From: Massospora cicadina
Lineage: Eukaryota; Entomophthoromycota; Entomophthoromycetes; Entomophthorales; Entomophthoraceae
Direction: 5' to 3'
Assembly: GCA_022478985.1 (NCBI GenBank)
Contig: JAKSZP010015876.1
Span: 124,001-188,000, forward strand
Length of the DNA stretch: 64,000 bases
Below the pieces are notes generated by a model that saw only the letters and a list, made by a program, of their open reading frames with translations, ran no database searches and was not told the origin of the DNA. The translations under genes were made by a program, and so were the position numbers. Numbering within the stretch: the stretch's first letter is position 1; each line of letters starts with the position of its first letter. This document shows, piece by piece, positions 1 to 10,576 of this stretch.

Positions 1-78
1 GTCTACAAGAGGTTTTCATAGGAATACCAGCTTTTTGGCTTGGGATGTATGAGCCCTGGCTCCCGCGATGTTTAGCAT
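1..78 (-). pseudogene. Possible start of LINE ORF2, running off the window
   Basis: After the ORF1 stop at 109-111 the same frame offers an ATG at 76-78, followed by a 20-residue stretch ending in LVFL, a TGA at 16-18 and further open codons to the edge. The pattern loosely recalls the first strand and helix of an AP-type endonuclease, with which LINE ORF2 proteins begin. It is too short to prove. It could equally be the ORF1 C-terminus. Confidence 0.25.
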
Positions 79-108
79 CCCTATTGACACTGAGGTGCCC
101 GCGGCGCC

Positions 109-1530
109 TCAGGAGCAGTTGGGAGGGCCCTCTGGCCCTATCCCACCACGGCTCATTTTGGCCATGCTCCACATCTGTACTCCAACTCTTTCACTGCCAT
201 TGTTGGTTCCCTTAATCTGACCCAATGATTCAATGGAATTACAGTTTTTTGCATTTGCATCAACTTTTCCTGCACAGGTCTCATGTTGATTTGATGCGGA
301 TTGTTGATTGAATTTTATATTTTTGAGGTTCGACTTTGATGAATTGTGCACCACATTTTCGCCCAAATTGCGGTTGCATTGTTCCTCACTATGTGCATGA
401 CTGATGTTGCTTTGTGACTCAGTAAGGTTACTGTGAAAATTTTCGACCTGGGCATATTGTTCTGATTGATTGGTTCAGTGAATATTTAAAATATCCTCCC
501 AAATTTGTTTGGGGTTAATGGCGGACTCCGCGTGTGCCACCGCTTCAGCCAATGCTCATTTGTGGGATTTTTGTGCCGCTTTACATTGTTTGCTTGTAAC
601 TGGGTCCACGATGGAGTATAGTCCATCTTCACCCCAGCGGAATGGGTGGTGACCGTCAGTCATTTTGGCAAAGTTTTCATTATCTTCATCCATTGCTTCC
701 TCACAATAGTCGTTTTCCATCAAGCCCTCTTTCACAGGGCATGCGTGTTCCTTGTGGCCCAGTGAGCCACAGTGGTTGCAAATGGGCAGTGCGCGTTCCA
801 GTGTAACTCGGATTATGGCTGACTGACACCCATCTTTGAAGTGAAATTCTGCTGTGCGGGGAATTCTGGATAAGTCCTCTTCCACTTCTGGGAAGGGATT
901 GATTACAGTAATAGCTTTGCCCGTGCACAGGTTGGGCATCAGGAGAAATTGCTGTAATTCAAGTTGCTGAATTTCTCCGTAGGCCACAAGACCTTTGCGG
1001 AGCTCCTCCTTGATTACCTTATGAGGAAGGTTGGTGGGGAGCGAGTCAAAAGAGATAAACAAAGTTTTCACTTTGTTCCATCTGGTGCGCGCAGTGCACA
1101 CAATTTTGCCCTCAGGGAGGGCAATTTCCACACAGACTTTTGCTGCGGCATCAGCTTCATCAGCTGTTTTGAAACCAATATTGATCCAGCCGCGGCCCAA
1201 GTTGTTGGTGGCTACATACACCGCGTGAGGGAAAAGTGAGGGCTGTGCCTCACATGTTTTCTTCCACAGGGTAGGTGACTCATTTCCAAGGAAGAGTCTG
1301 ATCCCATGTTCCACCTTTGATAAGGGTTGGTTAAACTGAATGTACATATATTGCGCGTGCTTTACAGTGAATACCATAAACCCAGACGGTGTCTGAGTTT
1401 GCAATTTCTTTGCGGATTGGGTTCCTGGTCCCCCTCCAGGGCATTTCTTGCCCTTAGTTGCACCGTTAGGTGCACCGCTCACTGCGACGCTCGCCCATGT
1501 TGTATTATTTTTATTGACAAAGTCACCCAT
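109..1530 (-). pseudogene. LINE ORF1 (Gag-like, nucleic-acid-binding), broken by in-frame TGA codons
   Basis: The longest clean reading frame in the window: 324 codons from the ATG at 1528-1530 to a TGA at 556-558. The same frame stays open after that stop, meets a second TGA at 475-477 and ends at a third TGA at 109-111, so the ancestral protein was probably about 470 residues or more. The N-terminus is Ala/Gly/Lys-rich. A globular middle (about residues 50-230) resembles the RNA-binding region found before the zinc knuckle in many LINE ORF1 proteins. One zinc knuckle, CNHCGSLGHKEHAC (CX2CX4HX4C), lies near residues 250-265, followed by an acidic stretch. ORF1 proteins of this kind package element RNA. 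A retroelement Gag is the alternative, but no protease or LTR accompanies it. Confidence 0.65.
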
Positions 1531-1565
1531 CTTTCCTGTGTGTGATTATCCAAATTTGCTGTTCA

Positions 1566-2520
1566 AAACAAATCATAGTAACTAAAGTGATTGTTACGAG
1601 AAAGAAAAGTCCGCTAGTGTCTTTTACAAATGCATAAAGCAGAGCTGGTAGGGCAGGGTGTCGTCCATATAGTATCTGAAAGGGGATCTTCCACATGTCA
1701 GAATGGTAGCTGATGTTATAGGTAAAAACGGCGGTGGAAAGGAGAGAGCATCAATCAGAAGGTTGATCCATTACCAACTTCTAGAGTATGTTCACCAAAA
1801 TGCCATTAACTCGCTTAATCACATCATTAGACTCAGGGTGATATGGGGTCATTAGCACTCTGCGGATAGGCATCAATTCATTGTTTTTGGGTAAAATGTG
1901 AGAGGTGAAGTTAGTTTCATTGTCAGTAAGGATGAACTGAGGGCTTACGTGTCATTAGATTATACATTCTATCACCAACTTGGCCACTGTGACAGCCCTT
2001 AAGTCCCATATTGCCCTGGCTTCAACCCACCTGGTCAAGTGGTTAATTGCCACCAGAATGTACTTGGACTGGTTAGCTCCTGTTGGCAAAGGACCAATGA
2101 CATCAAGGGAAACTGTATGCCACGCATAAATGGGGTTTCACTAACTGAATTAAGTCTTCTGGCAGAATGACTTTTCCACTTGGCACTGGTGGCAGCAGGA
2201 AATGGTTTCAAGCACGTCAAATTTCATGCTTTACCAATAGTACTAAGGACTTAACAACTTCATCATCTTACGCACACCTTCGTGTCCAACTGCCTTATGC
2301 ACATTCATGATAATGCTAGGCGTGCTGAGGGTCGCAGGAAATTCACTGTCAAGTCTCCAATCCATTTTTATAACAACCCATTGTGCTGGAAGATATTGGT
2401 TCACGTTTCATTACCGCCTTTATGACTTGAGGCGGCTCAACATTGTACTTTCCGCTAAGCATTTTATTGTACATTATGTCGCTCAGATCCGCCATAACTG
2501 CAATCGTTAGCAGTCTTGAC
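1566..2520 (-). pseudogene. A1 integrase (decayed)
   Basis: The minus-strand translation aligns with the A3 and A4 integrases. It includes the stretch following the zinc-binding region (about 2000-2300) and the core motif around 1795-1830, read as HPESNDVIKRVNG. Lys (codon 1814-1816) stands where the third catalytic acid of the DDE triad is expected. The Asp region LTDN near 1915-1935 is recognisable. The C-terminal part is cut by the LINE. Multiple stops and frame changes mean no functional protein. Integrase inserts the cDNA copy into host DNA, so this copy cannot supply that activity. Confidence 0.7.
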
Positions 2521-3930
2521 AAGAAATTAGCATTCTGGTGTTTTGCTACAGGTTAGTGGAGGATCTCTAAAGTCATAAGCCTGCAGTTTGAGGATGAATC
2601 AGGTTAGGCGCCCTTCAGGATCTTTAAGGTTCTGCAAACAGCTTAATGAAGCGTGCTCCATTACTAAAATAAACTTCATCCCATGCAAATACACCTGAAA
2701 TTGCTTATACGCGTAGATCACCACTAAGCACTCCCGCTAGGTCATGGTATAGTTGCATTCATGGCTGTTCAGGCTCTGACTGCAAAATGCTATGGGGTGC
2801 TCCTCCCCCTCATTGTCTCTTTATGATAAGAGCGCCGCTACAGTGGAAAGGGACGCATCTGTTTGAATGATGAACTCTTTATTGAAGTTTGGATAGTGCA
2901 ACACTGGTGCACTGATTAGCGCCATTTTGAAGTGTATTAAAAGAGCATTGTCAGCATTCTGTCCATTCAAACGTGGCATACTTTTTCAATACTCAAACAG
3001 CGGACCTCCAATACAACTAGAGCTGGGTATAAAGCGGAGGTAATAGCCAATCATCCTAAAAATGCTTGTATATCATGCTTACTGTTTGGTGTAATCATCT
3101 TACAGATAGCTTTCACCTTATTTGGTTGAGGCTTCAGCCCAGTCGCATCTACTACAAACCTAGGTAATCCAGCTGATCTTTGGAGAAGTGACATTTTCGA
3201 GGATTGATCTTAATTTTGGCCTTTGCAAGCTGGCGTAAGACCTCCTCCAGATGATTAAGATGCTCAGAGAACGTTTGGGAAAAGACATTGATATTGTTGA
3301 GGTACAAGAGAATGCATGATAGCTTCAGGTCACAAGAATGGTATCCATGGATAGTTGGAACGTAGCCTTGGCATTACACAGACCTTGTGGCATACATGGT
3401 GGTTGAAAAAGCCCTTTGGATGTGATAATGGCGCATTTTACCTGTTCTGCTGTGGGTAACTCGATCCTCTAATAATCTGGTATCAAATCCATCACTGAGA
3501 AGTAACAAGCTCCGCCTAATCAATCCAGTGCATTGTCAATCTGAGGAAGATGGTAAGAGTCCTTCTTGGTGATACTGTTGATCTTCCAGTAGTCTATTTT
3601 TACCCAGTTGTTACCGTCCTTCTTTTTTACAATAAGGATGGGTGAAGCCCTTGAACTATTCAAAGATTTGAGCATCCATTCTCCAGTAGCTTTTTGATCT
3701 CCGCTGACACTACTTCCTTAGCTGCCCTTGATTGGCGAACTAGTCATGACCTGATAGGAGGATGATCCCTAGTGTCCAACTGATGGACCACCACCCACAC
3801 GCATCCTAAATCATGGTCATTGACAGCGAAAATCTCTTTAAATTTTGAAATAAGGCTCACTTAATCCTTCTTTGCTTCTTATAAACCCATTAAATCATCG
3901 TGTGGTACCACATTCATTATGGTCAGCTAT
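2521..3930 (-). pseudogene. A1 reverse transcriptase and RNase H (decayed)
   Basis: Minus-strand fragments match gypsy RT in order: the KKDG region near 3620-3640, the DYWK motif near 3580-3600, MPQGLCNA near 3375-3400, and the catalytic YXDD box near 3291-3307 read here as YLNN, with both catalytic Asp codons changed to Asn. RNase H fragments follow (about 2560-2900), including the region giving ERECLVVIYAYKQF in sister copies. The change at the YLDD box alone would inactivate the RT. Frame is lost several times. It is similar in layout to the RT of A3, whose YLDD is intact. Confidence 0.7.
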
Positions 3931-4442
3931 GGATCAACTGGTAGAACAAATTCATCCAGCGACTCAAACTTGTGAGCCTGAAGGACCTCCTCACAGGAGT
4001 CAAGTGTAACTACGCCACTATTTGATGTTGGCAGAATTGGAATGGTTCCGTTTGTAGGTTTGCAAGTAAAACCATGATCACTCCATGTCCCAGGAGTATG
4101 ATGCCTAGAGCCATGTGTGGCTCAAGTTGCAATTGCTAATAAGGCCAATAACTTCCCCATAGAGCCCAGCTGGCACTTCCACCTCTAACTCAGTGCTCAC
4201 TATGACTTGGTGACCAGAGGGGATAGATATATGTCCAGTAGCTCAGAGAGGCAGCCCCTGATATTCATATATCTGCTGGGGAAGGGGCCAGGCCTCTCTT
4301 TTTTAATTGATGATAGCACAATGGAATCAACCCATCACTATAGGCAAGGTTGATAGCCCCATGTGCACCAAGTCCTTCAGCACTCCACTGGAGATAAAGT
4401 AGATTAGGATCTGTTGTCCCAAAAGTTTAAACGTCTCCTCTG

Positions 4443-4973
4443 TCATATAAATGACAGCCCCATAGTGTCACATAAAAGTTTTTTAATTAACATGTCGTAA
4501 TTATCATTTGGCAACACTATCACTGAGGCTACAATGACAATCGACCCAAATTGCAATGGAAGCGCATTATATGCTCCTTCATAGACCGTGCTATCTGCTC
4601 TAGCAGTCCCATATACCATCCGATGTTCCACAACAGGTTTTATTGCCAACTTAGCCATCAACTTAGTAGAAACTATAAAAACTGGAGCACCCATATCTAT
4701 TATAGCATGGACTTGGGTTCTGGCTACAAGAATGTCACAGTACGTACATTCAGAATATGATGTACCTTGAATGGTTAATGAATGGTCATTTAAAGAATCT
4801 CTGCTTCCAAGTAAACTCATAATCCACTCACCAACTTTGGGGTATTTTTCTGATTGTTTGTTGACTGGAAGAGCAACGGTTACTCCTTGTAAGGAAGGTG
4901 AATCTGCGGATGGATCCAATTTGTCAGTGGAAACTTGGTCAAACATATGACAAGCGTATGGCATGGGCTGCAT
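4443..4973 (-). pseudogene. A1 aspartic protease, with end of Gag
   Basis: A 176-residue open frame, the best preserved part of A1. The pepsin/retropepsin-type active-site segment reads AIIDMGAPVFIVSTKLM, that is D-M-G where family members have D-T-G, so catalysis is probably lost. The upstream part (about residues 1-95) is a linker following the Gag region. The downstream flap and second-half region contain a VASVIVLPNDNYDML stretch like those in A3 and A4. The enzyme would cleave the Gag-Pol polyprotein. The same block occurs in A3 at 43095-43269 plus 44640-44952. Confidence 0.7.
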
Positions 4974-6104
4974 ATGAGATCCTTATTATGTAACAGCTTT
5001 GGTTTGCGCTTGTTTCACAATATTCACCCCTCCAACAGGCTGCTGATATAGGAATGCATCATTGTACAGGTGGACTTCCGCTGTATATACTACAATGGGT
5101 TCAGGTGGGACGTTTGGGTTTGGGATAGCAGAAGTAGAGAGTCTCATCTCTACTATGCTCTGAATTTTCCCTGATAGTAATGTTCCTGCTGTAATTGATG
5201 GACCCAACGATTGATGCAACATCAGGCCAGGTGCCACAAGTGAACGCATTCAAAACAATTAATTCTATAGGGCCTGCGTCCTTGATTATTGTAATATGAG
5301 TCTGACTGATGATTTGATATAAGCGATCAGCTAATTAGACTCAGTTTTTTAATTGAACTGTTGCCAATAAGTAGGTCTGAGGCAAAAGTTGAACTGCTGA
5401 GGGGAACTCAGTGGAAGCTGAACCAATTAGCTAGATTTCCACAAATAAAAAGGTTTGATGATGGCGGCAGTATATTTTCACTTAGTATTGGGTTGAGGGG
5501 AAGGTTACAGCTAGATGGAGAAAAAACTGAACAAGTTTAAGCAGGGGTACGTCATCCTTCAACATTGGGGACATGTCATTGTAGAGCTCATAATATGCTT
5601 TACTGTGGAGGTCATTGCAATGCGCACATCGGATATGATAAAGTCCTTGCCCCAATTAACATGTGATCTTTCACAAAGAATCATAAGCAAATGCGGTGAT
5701 AGTTTTATTACTCTGAAACCCAATGGTCAAGAACTCAGCCTTTTACTGCAACATCTTTGCGGTTCCTCCAAACATCTTCAGCACAGTATCCTTTGCTTCT
5801 TGATATTTAATGAAACTGTTTGGATGATAGCAGGTGACTTTATTGGCACTTTTACCATCCAAAGTAGATAGTAATAGTTTCACTTTATGCTGATCTGAGG
5901 CACCTTCCGTTTTAAACTCAAATTGCTAAAAAACCCTTGAATATTCCTATCACAATCAAATGGAGGCAGATTGTCAATATAAACCTCCTGCAGAAGCTCC
6001 TTCTGCCTTTTAAGCACAGAGTCTAAGGCAAGTTTAAGTTCTGCATATTCAACAGGTACAGCACGTTGTGGAGTTTCCCTGTTAAAGCAAGCTTGATGCG
6101 CCAT
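4974..6104 (-). pseudogene. A1 gag (decayed)
   Basis: The probable start is the ATG at 6102-6104, about 45 bp inside the primer-binding site. It opens a 74-codon stretch containing ELKLALDSVLKRQKELLQE, which is repeated in the A3 and A4 gag starts. After frame breaks, a zinc knuckle remnant is visible at about 5215-5262: CFEC, a spacer, His, then Cys, interrupted by a TGA. The middle of Gag is poorly preserved. Gag would form the particle and bind genomic RNA through the knuckle. Confidence 0.6.
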
Positions 6105-6148
6105 GGCTGGCGATTGAAGAATCTTTATTGTTGTTATTGATCAATGGG

Positions 6149-6166
6149 CCCCTGTAGTGAGCATCG
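6149..6166 (-). other. A1 primer-binding site (tRNA-complementary)
   Basis: Just inside the 5' LTR, the minus strand reads close to TGGTGCTCACTACAGGGG, with changes in the first few bases here. The same 18-mer is perfect in A3 and B1. It begins with TGG, complementary to the CCA end of a tRNA, as expected for a minus-strand primer site. Confidence 0.65.
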
Positions 6167-6168
6167 CT

Positions 6169-6740
6169 GTTAAAAATTTAGCGGAATCATTGAGATATGC
6201 TGTAAGGTTTTTGCACAGGGTCAATCCCACTGAGCAATAGAATGGGCGATATGGAGATTGTCAGTCCTCAAAACACACTCAAATAAATAAATATAATAAT
6301 ATAGAGCCATTGCCCTGAAAACACTTCTTTATTTTAATGCAATATATTCAGCGGATACTTGCTGCTCCGCTCTGTCAAAACTACTAACAATCCTCCCCCT
6401 TCAATTCTCTGGTATCACTTATATCACAGCAACTTCAGTCAATATCAACCCTTTTGCTTATACTATTTGTTATGCCATATTCTTATTGGTTCCGGCAGAA
6501 TTCACCATTTATTAAATTTAAAATCGCCCTAGTTTGAGGCAAACTATTAATTGTTTGTCATGCATTGACATCTCATAATCACATTATTTGTTAGCGATCC
6601 AATAACCATCCATTCAGACCCAATATCACCTCATCTCAAGGCACTCAAATACTTGTACATTATAATTATTGTCAGCGAATTCTAACCAATCTGCCATGGT
6701 TATTTTGGGCTTATAGTCCAGTCATATCAGAATCTTGACA
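6169..6740 (-). repeat. A1 5' LTR
   Basis: About 572 bp, beginning TGTCAAG and ending ACA in the minus orientation. It aligns along its length with the A4 LTRs (56655-57207 and 62565-63119) and more loosely with those of A2 and A3. The 5 bp outside are GGTCC; the partner copy is beyond the left edge. Confidence 0.8.
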
Positions 6741-6865
6741 GGTCCGTTTGAATTTATTGCTAAGATGGCAGCAGATGCATATTCCATCAAAGACCTTGTG
6801 GATGGAAGAATAGTAAACTGGGTCCATGAAAAGTACCTGAGGCAGCGGATTCAATGTATATAATA
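6741..6865 (+). pseudogene. Integrase C-terminal tail of element F
   Basis: Directly at the A1 LTR edge the plus strand reads GPFEFIAKMAADAYSI and continues to VHEKYLRQ. This is the GPY/F-type module that ends gypsy integrases (compare WIGLFKVIEKTGVNEYTIKD in A3). The upstream part of F would lie left of A1, outside the window. The identification rests on about 35 residues. Confidence 0.5.
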
Positions 6866-8555
6866 AAAGTGTTCCCAAAGGACTGCTGAACAATTAAGAT
6901 AGTTATGTTCTGACAATCTTTGGTTAAGTTTTGAAGAATGACCAATGAACCAAAATAAATGGTAAGTCTTAAAAAAGAAGTACCTCTGAACCATGAAAAC
7001 TGTAAAGACAGAGTATACTTAGGAACCAGTTTGAGGGAATAGTAAAAGAAAAAAGGACCGCTGAACCAAGTATAGGTCATGTACCATAAAAAGTTATTAA
7101 GAGCAAAAAATAAGAACAAATATAATTGATCATTCTTATTTTTGCACAAGAAAGACATTGATGTTAGTAACTTCCTGACAAGGATGAGGATGGAGATATT
7201 AGGAATTAAGGATGCTAAACCAAGATCCTGTAAAAAATGAAAGGTCATATAGCCCTGACTGGGGGAAACCAGCTTTTCCAGGACTATCATCGTCCAAAAA
7301 CCAATTAGGCCAGCATGGCAGTGGGTTGTGAGGATTACGCTCTGAAGAGGGAAGCGAGGAAGAAAAGAAAAGAACTACAGGAAAAAGGTTGTCATGAGCA
7401 GCATTGAGTGCGGAAAGGGCTAAGCTTCACTTAAAACTTGGAACAATTCGACCTGGCCTGAGGCAGCATTCTCCTGCTCAATCTTATTCTCACTGGAAAT
7501 CTAGGAAAGAATGGTGATGTGTTGGGATTTTTGCCTACCTTTTCAGCTTCTTAGGTTATCTGCTGGTTCGCTAGAGGATAAGTCCCGCTAGCGAATAATG
7601 CAGATATTGGTAAATTTTAATTTTGGTTGATAATATCTGCGGATTTTTGGGTATTTCGCTAGGTCAGATCCATCAGGATTGATCCATGTGGATGCAAAAG
7701 ATTTCGTTTGGCAGAGTTGCTGACGAAATTGAGGCATCTGATAGATGATCATTGATTAACTATTAGTTGCACTGATTGGGATCAGTCAGGTTTAATTACC
7801 AAATGAATGGGAAGTTAATCATCAGTTGTGAGGCAAGTGATGCCGCCTTCAACAAACAAATTAATTAGTTGGTTTTTGACCTGCTATAATGGGTAAAGAG
7901 TCCCATTACCTAAGCAGGTAACTATCCAAATGTGTTTAGTTCACTGTGATCAAGGAAACGTTAGGGACACATCTTCTGGCTCTTTCCATTTTCAGGTCTT
8001 TGGGATGTCCAACGGAGGAATCATTAGCCCAATGGAGAAGACCATCTCTGGAAAGGGCTTCAAAGGGAGGCATAATGGAAACGACTGCCATTTCTTAACT
8101 GAGGCGCCAACCAAGTAGTTGGGCGCCAAATTCCCCTATAATTTCTCTAGTTTGCTGTAATAAAGCTGATTATATTAGGAATAAATCCTATTTATCTTTA
8201 GTTTTTTATTGTATCTTAGTACACCAATTGTGACACTTTTGTGTGATAAAGAGTAAGTATTGGATATCCTTAGAAGAGAAGCAGACCTTTACAGCAGATC
8301 TCCGCTGACTCATCATGATGAGAACTAAGGTTGAAAACTCTAAATCTGAGAGTGGATTAAGTTCAGCTGGAATAGGGAAGAAGTCCCTAATTGGCAACAT
8401 AATCAGTATTCATGAAACAAAGTTTAGTGTGGACCACCAATTAACTGGGTTTATGTATTCAGCTATGGATAATAGTCTTCATAATATTATCACTCATATC
8501 TCTATTACTATCAAGCAACGCAAATCGTGCATATAACTAAACCTGTGCAGTTAAC
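6866..8555. other. Unassigned AT-rich sequence, probably the end and LTR of F
   Basis: No certain gene. From 6878 to 7075 the phrase ctgaaca or ctgaacca recurs three times after a purine-rich run (near 6886, 6990 and 7062). A purine-rich tract at 7341-7386 could be a polypurine tract. Between 7530 and 8175 there are stretches that read like LTR sequence, including an AATAAA-type run near 8158. A long minus-strand hydrophobic frame (6787-7290) is probably a by-product of A-rich sequence on the other strand. I cannot set LTR borders. Confidence 0.3.
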
Positions 8556-9150
8556 TTCTAGAAACAATCAGCGAAGAAGCCAGACTTCAACAACCATACA
8601 GCTAATAATGGGGCTGTAAAACGGGTGAATAGCATGCTAGTCGCTATCCTCTGAAAGATGCTCAATCTGACCTTTCACAATGGAATGATACCTGATAGCG
8701 ACTTTAATAGCATACCATGTCATTTACCATTAAGTTATATGTACCCTTTTTGAGCCTTTATTGATGAGAGCTGAATCTTCCCTTGAGCGTACAACCCATA
8801 ATTAAAACCTATATGCCTAATACTACCAATATCTTGATGTGAAGGTTGGCCAATGAATTGTTTTGGCTACAAGCTTTAGCCACAAAAGACCATGGGAACT
8901 ATAACTAGACAAGAATCTAAACAAAGCAATGCCCAGAAACTGATTTTGCACAAATATTGATTAAGAAACCACATAATGCTCTACCATTGCTAAACTGGAG
9001 GATGGTTCACAAACTTGACACTCTATGGCCAGGCCCTTATCGAGTGATCTATTGATTAGGGCCTGAATATATAATTTCCTCTGTCAAATTGGGCTCTCTC
9101 ATGGATAAAGTTCATGTAATATTTCTCCAGTGATGTTCATCCTTGATAAA
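8556..9150 (+). pseudogene. B2: integrase 3' end related to family B
   Basis: The plus strand reads ANNGAVKRVNSMLVAIL around 8604-8650, matching the integrase motif of B1 (NGAIKRVNGTLVSIL). Lys (8619-8621) again occupies the third catalytic position. Further on, around 8995-9115, the GPY/F module appears as WPGPYRVIY followed by VHVIFL. Stops interrupt both. A purine run, TTGAGGAGGG, follows, as at the end of B1. The upstream protease, RT and RNase H are not recognisable, so B2 is a 3' fragment. Confidence 0.6.
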
Positions 9151-9166
9151 ATCTTGAGGAGGGCAT

Positions 9167-9620
9167 TGTCAGGGATAATTAATACCATGCTGATATGGGA
9201 GAGATTCACACGTGTCTTGATTTACAATATGACCTTTGGAGCTCTGCTGATTCAAGAGATATCAAAATCAAAAAGTAAAATGACCTCCCTAAAAGAGCTT
9301 TCAGAATCTCAAGCCCTTCCTGAATATTCATATTATCTGAAAAAAATGCTGATTCAATTGGAAAAGATTTTTTTTTCTTAAGAGGTCACCAGAAACTTCC
9401 GCCATGACCCAGAAGGACTGAGTACGCCAAAAACTTTGTATTCTGTCACGCCAATCAGTACATATCCTTACAACACTCAATAATGATTCTCAAACAAGGT
9501 CTATCTTAGGAAATCACGAGTTTTGCATGGCCCTATAAATATACCTGATTTCTGATTAATAAAATAACTTCTGTTTGCTTAGTTGTTATGCTAGAGATTT
9601 TCCCTTATATTTATATAGAG
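9167..9620 (+). repeat. Probable 3' LTR of B2 (right border uncertain)
   Basis: It starts TGTCAGG directly after the purine tract, like the B1 3' LTR. A TATA-like CCTATAAATATA near 9531 and AATAAAA near 9559 fit the promoter and poly(A) parts of an LTR. The rest does not align closely with the B1 LTR, so this is a relative, not the same subfamily. I could not find the end. Confidence 0.4.
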
Positions 9621-10571
9621 ATTCTGCCTGTTAAAAAAGAGTAGAGTTGCATCAAATGACATGGTTTCGTTTAGAGATTGCCATAGGAGCACAACAGCCC
9701 TAATAGATTCCCGCTGGTGCTACATTTGACTAATTATTTGAGTAGCCTATAAAAATCCTGACCTTCAAAGGAATCAGCATCACCAATAGCCCCATACAGT
9801 GTTTGTCTTCTAAGTAGTTGCGATCAGCAAAGACTTTAATAGACTAATCTTTTAAAAGGAGATGTTGAGGAACTTTATCTTAAGCGTTGTCATCCTTTCA
9901 ACTCCGCTAAACTATTTAAAAGTAGGGCTTTGGCGTTAGGATAGGAAACGCCAGCTTTTTTCAGTTTGGCATAACTAACTCTTGGCTCTCAGAATCCAAC
10001 AAAATAATTTACCACCGCCAACCTATCAGTATCAGGCGCTCCAGCCATACTAATCTCAAAAAAGTTAAAAAATTGTGTATATTCGCATTCATATTAAACT
10101 ATGTTAAATTTACCAGGTTGACCATAAAGCAACTAACTTGGACACAGGCCTGAGGGGGCTTTATTGAATTGATACAACAGTGACTGTCATATTATCAGCT
10201 TGTACTGAGGCTCCTACAGCCAGAACGGAGGGGAAGGCAGCAGGTGGTTTCACAGCTCTTGCGCACCAATACACTCACTACCTGCATCCATTGGAAGGTT
10301 TCCTGAGCAACTTGACCTGTATGAAATTGAGACTTGTTTTCAGAAGAATGGCAATGGTACGCATGAAATGCAATATCCATTTGATCAATCTTTTGGTTAG
10401 TGGCCTAAAACTACAAACTTAATGCCATATTTTCCTCCTCTAATGACCTTACTTGCTGTTTCTAAATTACTAATTTGTTTACTATGGCCCTGGGATGTCA
10501 GAGAGTAGGGTAACGTGAGCCTTTAATTTCGCTTATAACTGACCAATCTTGTCAACTTAATTCAACAGGAC
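9621..10571. other. Unassigned sequence left of C1
   Basis: No protein motif recognised. An 80-codon plus-strand frame at 10180-10422 has no similarity I can name. This stretch and the sequence beginning at 29547 were contiguous before C1 inserted. Confidence 0.3.
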
Positions 10572-10576
10572 CTCAG

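Larger units (their letters stand above)
1..1565 (-). mobile_element. LINE (non-LTR retrotransposon), 5' part, inserted in the 3' end of A1
   Basis: A minus-strand non-LTR element whose ORF1 starts at 1530. About 35 bp of apparent 5' UTR lies between that ATG and the last sequence that aligns with family A integrase (about 1566), so the element is complete or nearly so at its 5' end. The rest (ORF2 with endonuclease and RT, then the tail) would lie beyond the left edge. It cuts A1 in or just after the integrase C-terminal region, so A1 must be older. The class call rests on ORF1 only, because no RT is visible here. The A1/LINE junction is uncertain by some tens of bases. Confidence 0.6.
1566..6740 (-). 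mobile_element. Ty3/gypsy element A1, 3' end missing
   Basis: A minus-strand copy of family A. From high to low coordinate it shows the 5' LTR, a primer-binding site, gag, protease, RT, RNase H and integrase in normal Ty3/gypsy order. The 3' LTR is not in the window because the LINE cuts the element near 1566. On the high side the 5' LTR ends at 6740 and abuts a foreign integrase tail (F), so A1 inserted into another gypsy element. Every gene has stops or frameshifts. Its arrangement matches A3 and A4, which have clear LTR pairs. Confidence 0.8.

Noticed and set aside
1..1530. Alternative genetic code with TGA as a sense codon
   Set aside because: TAA, TAG and TGA all interrupt the gypsy genes alongside frameshifts, so the window shows general decay. 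One element with only TGA is better explained by CGA to TGA change.
6787..7290. 167-codon minus-strand membrane protein
   Set aside because: It lies opposite A-rich sequence that reads as a gypsy pol tail region on the plus strand; Phe/Leu-rich frames arise easily opposite A-rich DNA. No support from another copy.
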